Assembly: GCA_902776455.1 (NCBI GenBank)
Contig: CACYQI010000013.1
Span: forward strand, 1 to 55,689
DNA length: 55,689 nt
Reading direction: 5' to 3'
From: an uncultured Bacteroidales bacterium
Lineage (GTDB): Bacteria; Bacteroidota; Bacteroidia; Bacteroidales; Bacteroidaceae
In this document: positions 24,927 to 31,491 of the stretch, in pieces
Position numbering within the stretch: position 1 is the stretch's first letter
Layout: every line of letters starts with the position of its first letter
Notes under the pieces: model-generated
Seen by the model: the letters and a program-made list of their open reading frames with translations, nothing else
What the model was told of the DNA's origin: nothing
The model's database searches: none
Translations under genes and position numbers: made by a program

Positions 24927-25066
24927 AGAAATGGGAGTTAAAGAAGTTAAGGTAGTTAAAGAAGTTAAAGACGATACCAATGGCAGTTTACCAATCTGTT
25001 GTCCTTAACTCCTTAGCGAGCAAAGCGAGCGATAACTCCTTTAACTCCTTTGACTCCCCCAAAAAT
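24927..25066. repeat. GAAGTTAAAG hairpin element inside the mmd operon
   Basis: Arms GGGAGTTAAAGAAGTTAAGG (24931-24972) and CTTAACTCC...TTTAACTCCTTTGACTCCC (25003-25060) are largely complementary around a ~30-bp loop. Lying between mmdA and oadG, it may modulate expression of the downstream genes. Confidence 0.65.
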
Positions 25067-25073
25067 AAATAAC

Positions 25074-25406
25074 ATGCAATTACTTTCAATATCCGACCCT
25101 CAAGTTTGGCTCTTGGCTGGCATCTCCATTTTGGTGGTGTTCTCCATCCTCGTCATTCTGGTGCTCATCCTGGGCATCTTCACAGCTGTTGCCTTGAAGA
25201 CAACCGAAAAGGCTAAGGCCGTGAAGAGCACTATCGAGACCAGCCTGGAGGCCAAGACCTTCGAGAAAGCCAGCGAAGAGGACAAGGCAGCAGTAGCAAT
25301 GGCACTCTACCTCTACTTCGAAGAAAGAGACAATCGCGAAAGCCGCGTACTTACTATCGTTCCCTATCCCTCTGCTTGGGGAGCAACGCTCAACCCAAGA
25401 CTCTAA
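25074..25406 (+). CDS. OadG-family small membrane subunit of the decarboxylase
   Basis: The 110-residue protein starts MQLLSISDPQ, eight codons inside a longer open frame whose earlier part is repeat-derived. One strong membrane helix (VWLLAGISILVVFSILVILV, continuing LILGIFTAVAL) is followed by a charged cytosolic part (KTTEKAKAVKSTIETSLEAK). This is the layout of the gamma/delta subunit that holds the soluble carboxyltransferase to the beta pump. Its place between mmdA and the biotin carrier supports the call. Confidence 0.85.
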   Translation: MQLLSISDPQVWLLAGISILVVFSILVILVLILGIFTAVALKTTEKAKAVKSTIETSLEAKTFEKASEEDKAAVAMALYLYFEERDNRESRVLTIVPYPSAWGATLNPRL

Positions 25407-25423
25407 TAAAATAAAGAGAAGTT

Positions 25424-25532
25424 AAGTGGTTAGAGGTTAGTGGTTAGAGGTTAGAGAATACCTTTAGACCCGAAACCTGCGGCCAACACAATCCTCTAAC
25501 CACTAACCTCTAACCGCTAACCTCTAAAATAA
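25424..25532. repeat. Long TTAGAGG hairpin element inside the mmd operon
   Basis: GTGGTTAGAGGTTAGTGGTT arms pair with CTAACCACTAACCTCTAACC arms around a loop beginning GAGAATACCTTTAG and ending CAATCCTCTAAC. Same family as 16437-16580 and 35632-35745. It sits between oadG and the BCCP gene, so transcripts must read through a ~45-bp stem. Confidence 0.75.
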
Positions 25533-25545
25533 AATTATTTATTCG

Positions 25546-26262
25546 ATGAAAGAATTCAAGTTTAAGATAGGCGGTCAGGACTATGCCGCCACCGTAGAAG
25601 ACCTCAAGGACGGACAGATGAAAGTTACCGTCAATGGTCAAACCTATCAGGTAGAAGTTCCTCACAAGAAGGCAAAGGGGCCTCATGTAGCAATAGCTCC
25701 TGCTGCTCCTGTCGCTCAGAAGGGCGGCACAAAGAACGTCAACAGCGAACTGCCCGGCACGGTGACGAAGATAAACGTAGCAGCCGGTCAGCACGTGAAG
25801 CGCGGCGAAGTTCTCCTCGTCATCGAAGCTATGAAGATGGCTAACGACATCATCAGCGAAGTGGACGGCACCGTTCAGCGTGTAGCTGTCACTCAGGGAC
25901 AAAGCGTCAATCAAGGCGACGTGCTTGTCGAGATGGTAGCAGACTTTGTGGCAGCGAAGGCAGAAGTGACGCCGAAGCCCGCACCCGTTGCTCCCGCTCC
26001 TGTTGCAGCACCCGCTCCCGCTCCCGCTCCGGCAGCAGCTCCTGCTGGTGCCAAGACCGTTACTGCCCCACTTCCCGGCACAATCACGAAGATAACGGTC
26101 AAGGTGGGCGATGCCGTCAATGCAGGCGACACGGTACTCTTGATGGAAGCAATGAAGATGGAGAACAACATCACAGCCGAGTTCGCAGGCAAGGTCAAGG
26201 CAATCCTCGTCGATCAGGGCGCTCAGGTGCAAAGCGGTCAGGCACTCGTGGAACTGGACTAA
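25546..26262 (+). CDS. Biotin carboxyl carrier protein with two biotinyl domains
   Basis: The 238-residue protein has an N-terminal domain (MKEFKFKIGGQDYAATVEDL), a first biotinyl domain with LVIEAMKMANDI (Lys97), an Ala-Pro-rich linker (about 143-168, APVAPAPVAAPAPAPAPAAA) and a second biotinyl domain with LLMEAMKMENNI (Lys204). Single-domain carriers of this complex are usually about 120-170 residues. Both Lys residues are in intact motifs, so both could be biotinylated. It carries CO2 from the carboxyltransferase to the beta subunit. The two copies are clearly diverged, so the duplication is not recent. A long repeat hairpin precedes it and the beta gene follows 77 bp later. Confidence 0.95.
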   Translation: MKEFKFKIGGQDYAATVEDLKDGQMKVTVNGQTYQVEVPHKKAKGPHVAIAPAAPVAQKGGTKNVNSELPGTVTKINVAAGQHVKRGEVLLVIEAMKMANDIISEVDGTVQRVAVTQGQSVNQGDVLVEMVADFVAAKAEVTPKPAPVAPAPVAAPAPAPAPAAAPAGAKTVTAPLPGTITKITVKVGDAVNAGDTVLLMEAMKMENNITAEFAGKVKAILVDQGAQVQSGQALVELD

Positions 26263-26263
26263 T

Positions 26264-26334
26264 ATAATTAAAAATTAAGAATTAAGAGTTAAGAATTAAG
26301 AATTAACTTGCCAACTCGTTAACTTGTCAACTAA
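26264..26334. repeat. AATTAAGAATTAAGAGTTAA repeat before the beta gene
   Basis: AATTAAGA-type words run into AACTCGTTAACTTGTCAACT words just before the mmdB-like start. The latter repeat also occurs widely between Bacteroidota genes; here it is the leader of the beta subunit gene. Confidence 0.55.
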
Positions 26335-26339
26335 ACAAC

Positions 26340-27614
26340 ATGAAAAAGTATATTAGTCTGTTCCTGCTCCTTCTTGCTGCAACACCTTTGTTTGCTGCAG
26401 ACTTCAACATGGAGGAAGGCTTGAGCAAATTCATCAACGAGATGGGCTTCGTCACTTTCTTCGTGCAGGAAGAGGGTTGGAAGAATGCCGTCATGATTCT
26501 CATCGGCTGCTTCCTGCTCTGGCTTGCCATTAAGAAAGAGTACGAACCCCTGCTGCTTCTGCCCATCGCCTTTGGCATGATACTGAGCAACCTGCCCGGT
26601 GCCGGTCTCTTCGACTCGGACATGTGGAACAATCAGTTCCTCAATCCCAACAGTCCTAACTATCACAGCTACGGCTACATCATGGCTCATGGCGGACTGC
26701 TCGACATCCTCTATATTGGCGTAAAGGCAGGCATTTATCCTTGCCTCATCTTCCTTGGCGTTGGTGCCATGACCGACTTCGGTCCGCTGATTGCCAACCC
26801 CAAGAGCCTCCTGCTTGGTGCTGCTGCTCAGCTCGGCATCTTCGCAACCTTCCTGGTTACGCAGATTGACGTCTTCGGCTTCTCTGTAGCTCAGTCGGCC
26901 TCTATCGGAATCATCGGCGGCGCTGACGGTCCTACGGCTATCTTCCTTACGTCCAAGCTTGCTCCCGAGCTGCTTGGTCCCATCGCTGTGGCTGCCTACA
27001 GCTACATGGCTTTGGTGCCTGTCATCCAGCCGCCCATTATGCGTGCCTTGACGACTGAGAAAGAGCGCAAGATCCGCATGAGCCAGCTCCGAACGGTCAG
27101 CAAGAAGGAGAAGATTATCTTCCCCATTGTCGTGGCCATCATCGTGAGCCTGATTGTTCCCTCTGCTGGTACGCTCATCGGCTGTCTGATGCTCGGCAAC
27201 CTCTTCAAGGAGAGCGGTGTCGTTGAACGCCTGAGCAAAGCTGCCCAGAACGAGCTGAACAACATCGTAGTCATCATGTTGGGTGTGACGGTAGGTGCAA
27301 CGGCAACAGCAAGTGCCTTCCTGAACTTCCAGACCATCGCCATCCTTTGCGTCGGCATCGTAGCCTTCGGCATTGGCTCGGCAGGTGGTATCTTGATGGC
27401 AAAAATAATGAACCTCTTCCTGAAGGAAAAGATTAATCCGCTCATCGGCTCTGCAGGCGTTAGTGCCGTTCCCATGGCAGCTCGCGTCAGCCAAAGCGAA
27501 GGTCAGAAGGCCGACCCGCGCAACTTCCTCCTGATGCACGCTATGGGTCCCAACGTGGCCGGCGTCATCGGCAGTGCCGTTGCAGCAGGCATCCTGCTCA
27601 GCTTCTGCGGATAA
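26340..27614 (+). CDS. mmdB: Na+-translocating decarboxylase beta subunit
   Basis: The 424-residue protein has a signal-like start ([20 protein letters not shown]) and about ten membrane helices. It carries family motifs [47 protein letters not shown] and [16 protein letters not shown]. It decarboxylates carboxybiotin and exports Na+ across the inner membrane, linking methylmalonyl-CoA decarboxylation to ion-gradient formation. It ends the mmd operon, and a strong rho-independent terminator lies 80 bp downstream. Confidence 0.96.
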   Translation: MKKYISLFLLLLAATPLFAADFNMEEGLSKFINEMGFVTFFVQEEGWKNAVMILIGCFLLWLAIKKEYEPLLLLPIAFGMILSNLPGAGLFDSDMWNNQFLNPNSPNYHSYGYIMAHGGLLDILYIGVKAGIYPCLIFLGVGAMTDFGPLIANPKSLLLGAAAQLGIFATFLVTQIDVFGFSVAQSASIGIIGGADGPTAIFLTSKLAPELLGPIAVAAYSYMALVPVIQPPIMRALTTEKERKIRMSQLRTVSKKEKIIFPIVVAIIVSLIVPSAGTLIGCLMLGNLFKESGVVERLSKAAQNELNNIVVIMLGVTVGATATASAFLNFQTIAILCVGIVAFGIGSAGGILMAKIMNLFLKEKINPLIGSAGVSAVPMAARVSQSEGQKADPRNFLLMHAMGPNVAGVIGSAVAAGILLSFCG

Positions 27615-27693
27615 AATAAACGAAACTGCACGACGAATCCCTTCTGTTCGTGTCCCCTTTCGGAGAATGACAGCAGGAGTTTCATCCCTATCG

Positions 27694-27740
27694 CTGCCCG
27701 AGAGTCCCACAATCGAGACTTTCGGGCAGTTTTCTTTTTA
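27694..27740 (+). terminator. Rho-independent terminator after mmdB
   Basis: CTGCCCGA (27694-27701) pairs with TCGGGCAG (27722-27729); AGTC/GACT extends the stem inward, and TTTTCTTTTT follows. It is well placed to end the decarboxylase operon. Confidence 0.85.
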
Positions 27741-27754
27741 TTGTTGTCCGCAAA

Positions 27755-27995
27755 ATAAGCGCCGAGGGCGCGAAAGAACACAGCCGGGGGTGAACCCCCC
27801 GGTACAAGAGCATCAACAAAACAAAAGCCCAGAAAGGGCGACAGAACATCTAACATATTCAAATTCAACCTGCTTCTATCTCTATTGCCCCGTCGGGGGT
27901 TCTTTTGTTTCGCAATCCTACCGGGGGTCAGCACCCCCGTCTGTGATCTTTCGTCTCTTCGAGACTTTAGCCAAGCCCTCATAAGCTGCTTTTCG
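27755..27995 (+). repeat. Dispersed ~240-bp palindromic element, copy 2
   Basis: It begins AAGCGCCGAGGGCGCGAAAG, contains ACAGCCGGGGGTGAACC and CCCAGAAAGGGCGACAGAAC, and ends CACCCCCGTCTGTGATC then TTTCGTCTCTTCGAGACTTT and AGCTGCTTTTCGTCAG. It closely matches copy 3 at 34355-34610 and, inverted, copy 1 at 19300-19548. Confidence 0.8.
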
Positions 27996-28235
27996 TCAGA
28001 AATACCGATGGATAAGGGCCTAAATAGAAGCTGAAAAAGTTTATCAGCGGACACCAGTATTTTCTTTTAGTGCGGTCACATTCCTGTTGCTTTTTCTTTA
28101 CCTTGGAATATGTTAAAAAACAAGGATTTAGGACGTAGAGAGGCGGGAGTTGCATGTTTGTCGTCAAAGTCTTCGCCTTGCTTCGGCGCCCCCTTCGGAA
28201 AGTGATGAAAAACAAAGGCGCGAGAGGGGGGATTC

Positions 28236-28362
28236 CACGCAACGTGGAGCGTAAGCCGATGCAACGTGGAGCGTGAGCCGATGCAACGTGGAGCGTGAGC
28301 CGATGCAACGTGGAGCGTAGCCCGATGCAACGTGGAGCGTAGGCCGATACAACGTGCTGTGT
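28236..28362. repeat. GCAACGTGGAGCGTGAGCCG array (~22-bp units), five copies
   Basis: Five direct ~22-bp units, each GCAACGTGGAGCGT...GCCGAT, with small changes at one site (AAGCC, GAGCC, AGCCC, AGGCC). On the other strand the unit reads ATCGGCTCACGCTCCACGTT, the same family as the CTCCACGGAG arrays but with CACGTTGC in place of CACGGAGC. No protein-coding frame is credible. Confidence 0.85.
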
Positions 28363-28465
28363 AAAATGGGACAGCTTTTTCTCTTTCCTCAGAGGGCTTT
28401 AGGCTTCCTAAAGCAAGGCATTGGAGCTGTTTTTCATCAGAAGCGGGTTTTTATCAATATCGGAT

Positions 28466-28496
28466 TTTGAATTTTGAATTATATGTTGTACCTTTG
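28466..28496 (+). promoter_or_regulatory. Bacteroidota promoter for fabD
   Basis: TTTG (28466-28469), 19 bp, TACCTTTG (28489-28496), 33 bases before the start codon: a near-perfect match. Confidence 0.75.
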
Positions 28497-28528
28497 CCGC
28501 GCATTATAAATATAAATAAGGTAAAACT

Positions 28529-29428
28529 ATGAAAGCATTTGTTTTTCCCGGTCAGGGAGCACAATTTACAGGTATGGGTAAAGAACTCTATGAGAACAAC
28601 CCGAAGGCAAAAGAACTGTTCGAAAAAGCAAACGAAATACTTGGATTCCGCATCACAGACATCATGTTCGAAGGCGATGCCGAAGAGCTGAAGCAGACGA
28701 AGGTGACGCAACCTGCTGTATTCCTGCATAGTGTCATCACGGCTCTCTGCTTGGGCGACGACTTCAATCCCGACATGGTGGGCGGCCACAGCTTGGGCGA
28801 ATTCAGCGCCCTCGTAGCAGCCGGCGCCCTCTCCTTCGAGGACGGATTGCGCCTGGTTCATGCTCGTGCTTTGGCCATGCAGAAGGCTTGCGAAGCCGCT
28901 CCCGGCACGATGGCAGCCATCATCAACCTTCCCGACGAAACCATCGAGCAGGTATGTGCCGAAGTAAGCAACGCGGGCAAAGGCGTTGTCGTGCCTGCCA
29001 ACTACAACTGCCCCGGCCAGCTGGTCATCAGCGGCAACGTGGACGAGGTGAACGCTGCCTGCGAGAAGCTGAAGGAAGCCGGTGCCAAGCGTGCCGTGGT
29101 GCTGCCGGTGGGCGGCGCTTTCCACAGCCCTTTGATGCAACCCGCAAAGGACGAGTTGCAAGCAGCCATTGAGAGAACAGAGTTCCGTACACCCCGTTGC
29201 CCCATCTATCAGAACGTGGATGGGCAGGCTCATACCGATGCAAGCGAAATCAAGCAGAACCTCATCGCACAGCTCACCGCAAGTGTCCGCTGGACACAAG
29301 AAGTGCAGAACATGCTCGCAGCAGGGGCTACTGAGTTCACCGAATGCGGTCCCGGCAAGGCTCTGCAAGGCATGGTGACGAAGATAGCCAAAGGCATCGA
29401 GGGCATCACGATTGAAGGAATCTGCTGA
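28529..29428 (+). CDS. fabD: Malonyl-CoA:acyl carrier protein transacylase
   Basis: FabD loads malonate onto ACP for fatty-acid synthesis. The 299 residues begin KAFVFPGQGAQFTGMG, with the nucleophile in GGHSLGEFSA (Ser88), the catalytic His in VGGAFHSPLMQ and a conserved CGPGKALQGM near the end; all are standard for the family. Length is normal. It has its own promoter and is followed by a repeat hairpin and the amylase gene on the same strand. Confidence 0.96.
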   Translation: MKAFVFPGQGAQFTGMGKELYENNPKAKELFEKANEILGFRITDIMFEGDAEELKQTKVTQPAVFLHSVITALCLGDDFNPDMVGGHSLGEFSALVAAGALSFEDGLRLVHARALAMQKACEAAPGTMAAIINLPDETIEQVCAEVSNAGKGVVVPANYNCPGQLVISGNVDEVNAACEKLKEAGAKRAVVLPVGGAFHSPLMQPAKDELQAAIERTEFRTPRCPIYQNVDGQAHTDASEIKQNLIAQLTASVRWTQEVQNMLAAGATEFTECGPGKALQGMVTKIAKGIEGITIEGIC

Positions 29429-29430
29429 TT

Positions 29431-29518
29431 TACTAATTGAAAGTTGAGAGTTGAAAGTGGAAAGTTGAAAAGCTATGCCCTAATTTTCCACTTTCCACTC
29501 TCAATTTTCAATTTACAT
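29431..29518. repeat. GAAAGTTGAGAGTTGAAAG hairpin between fabD and the amylase
   Basis: TTGAAAGTTGAGAGTTGAAA then GTGGAAAGTTGAAAA pairs with TTTTCCACTTTCCACTCTCA then ATTTTCAATTTA, with a ~15-base loop. A related unpaired run lies at 55413-55450. Confidence 0.65.
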
Positions 29519-29562
29519 GGTCACACCGTAAACAAATCGTAAATCGTAAATCGTACATTATC

Positions 29563-31203
29563 TTGACAGTCTATCAGGTTTTCACGCGCCTTTTCGGTGC
29601 GGACAAGGACGGCTGCATTCCCTTCGGCACTAAGGAGCAGAACGGATGCGGCACTATGCAGGACTTTACAGCCAAGGCTTTGGAGCAGATCCGAGGCCTT
29701 GGCTGTACGCATATATGGTACACGGGCATCATCGAACATGCCAGCAAGACCGACTACTCAGCCATTGGCATTGCGGCCGACAACACCGACGTGGTGAAGG
29801 GCGAAGCTGGCAGTCCGTACGCCATCCGCGACTATTACGACGTTGACCCCGACTTGGCGAAAGACCCGAAGAAACGCATCCGCGAGTTCGAACTGCTGGT
29901 GGAACGCACGCACAAGGCAGGACTCAAGGTCATCATCGACTTCGTGCCCAACCATGTAGCCCGCCAGTATCACTCCGATGCCAAGCCCATTGGCGTCCGC
30001 GACCTCGGCCAAGACGACGACAAGACCTGCTCCTTCTCGCCCGACAACAACTTCTACTACATTCCCTCCGAAGCGCTTCACCTGGACAACATCCTGTCTT
30101 CCAGCTCCTATCGGGAAGTGCCGGCCAAGGCAACGGGCAACGACAACTTCTCTTCCTGGCCGGGACGGAACGATTGGTACGAGACTGTCAAGCTCAACTA
30201 CGGCATCGATTATCCCGGCGGCAGCGGCGGACACTTCTCCCCTACCCCCGACACGTGGCACAAGATGCTGCACATCCTGCTCTACTGGGCCGGCAAGGGC
30301 ATCGACGGCTTCCGTTGCGACATGGCCGAGATGGTGCCCGTAGAGTTCTGGGAATGGGCGTTGCCGCAAGTCAAAGCCCAGCGGCCGGACATCATCTTCA
30401 TTGCCGAAGTCTATAATCCCGCCCGCTATCGCGACTACATCCATCGCGGACATTTCGACTACCTCTACGACAAAGTAGGACTCTACGACACGCTGCTCGC
30501 CGTCTCTCGCGGGCAGTCGGCACAGAGCATCACTGCCTGCTGGCAAGCGGTGGACGACATTCGGCGTCACATGCTCAACTTCCTCGAGAACCACGACGAG
30601 CAGCGGCTGGCAAGCGATTTCCTGCTTAGCGAGGCCGAGAAGGCACTGCCTGCACTCCTCGTCAGCAGCTTCATGCCCAGCCCCTTCATGCTCTATTTCG
30701 GTCAAGAACTGGGCGAGCGAGGCATGGACGCCGAGGGTTTCAGCGGTCGCGACGGCAGGACAACCATCTTCGACTACTGGAGCGTGCCCACCATCCGCCG
30801 TTGGCGAAACAAGGAAAAGTACGACGGGAAGTTGCTCAGCGACAAGGAACTATCCCTTCGCAGCACGTACCAACGCATCCTGCTCTTGCGCGAACAGGCT
30901 GCATGGGCTGAAGGCGAGTTCTTCGACCTCATGTACTGCAACCAGCATCTGCACCGCCAATATGCTTTTGTCCGCCACACCAAAGGACATTTCGCCCTGA
31001 TTGTCGCCAACTTCTCGGACAGAGAAGAGACCGTCGCCCTCAACCTCCCTGAACATCTCTTCAAGCATGCCGGCATCAAGGAGAAGGCACGGACGGCGCT
31101 GACAGACGCCTTGACAGACAAGAAGTTAACGCTGCCCTTCAATTCCTCCCAGCCTGTATCCGTCACCATTCCCGCCCACTTCGGCGTGGTGCTTGCAAGG
31201 TAG
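29563..31203 (+). CDS. GH13 alpha-amylase-family glycosidase, intracellular
   Basis: The 546-residue protein begins VYQVFTRLFGADKDG with no signal peptide, so it is probably cytosolic. GH13 motifs: VIIDFVPNHVA (region I), GFRCDMAEM (nucleophile Asp253), IFIAEVYN (acid/base Glu282) and LENHDEQR (Asp345). Enzymes of this sort act on maltooligosaccharides or related glucans. No in-frame ATG fits; the best start is TTG at 29563, after an AAATCGTAAATCGTAAATCG repeat leader. A start at the neighbouring ATT is less likely. It follows fabD on the same strand but is separated by a hairpin repeat. Confidence 0.9.
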   Translation: MTVYQVFTRLFGADKDGCIPFGTKEQNGCGTMQDFTAKALEQIRGLGCTHIWYTGIIEHASKTDYSAIGIAADNTDVVKGEAGSPYAIRDYYDVDPDLAKDPKKRIREFELLVERTHKAGLKVIIDFVPNHVARQYHSDAKPIGVRDLGQDDDKTCSFSPDNNFYYIPSEALHLDNILSSSSYREVPAKATGNDNFSSWPGRNDWYETVKLNYGIDYPGGSGGHFSPTPDTWHKMLHILLYWAGKGIDGFRCDMAEMVPVEFWEWALPQVKAQRPDIIFIAEVYNPARYRDYIHRGHFDYLYDKVGLYDTLLAVSRGQSAQSITACWQAVDDIRRHMLNFLENHDEQRLASDFLLSEAEKALPALLVSSFMPSPFMLYFGQELGERGMDAEGFSGRDGRTTIFDYWSVPTIRRWRNKEKYDGKLLSDKELSLRSTYQRILLLREQAAWAEGEFFDLMYCNQHLHRQYAFVRHTKGHFALIVANFSDREETVALNLPEHLFKHAGIKEKARTALTDALTDKKLTLPFNSSQPVSVTIPAHFGVVLAR

Positions 31204-31204
31204 T

Positions 31205-31302
31205 CGTCCGACACTCCACGGAGAATCGGCTTACACTCCACGGAGAATCGGCTCACACTCCACGGAGAATCGGCTCACTCTCCACGGAGCATCGGCCGAT
31301 GC
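31205..31302. repeat. CTCCACGGAGAATCGG array (~22-bp units), four copies
   Basis: Four direct units, CTCCACGGAGAATCGGCTTA and close variants (last one GAGCATCGG), start right after the amylase stop codon. Same family as the other arrays. Confidence 0.85.
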
Positions 31303-31413
31303 TACAGCAAGCATTTTCCGAAGCACTTCGGAGGCTACTTCTGAGGCTTATGGCAAAAGGGGTATCTCGATACTGCGTATATTGCTACGATTTCACATTT
31401 TTTTTATAATTTT

Positions 31414-31445
31414 CTTGCAAGGGTTAATTAATTTTGTTAACTTTG
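31414..31445 (+). promoter_or_regulatory. Candidate promoter for the BspA-like protein
   Basis: TAACTTTG at 31438-31445 with CTTG (31414-31417) as the -33, spacer 20 bp, 47 bases before the ATG. Confidence 0.55.
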
Positions 31446-31491
31446 CATGCGGAAACCCTATGCAAACTAACATTCAAACTATAAACCCAGC

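Noticed and set aside
28236-28362. CRISPR-like array (regular ~22-bp units)
   Set aside because: Units are contiguous with no unique spacers, the unit is too short and no cas genes are present; the same words occur in nine scattered clusters.
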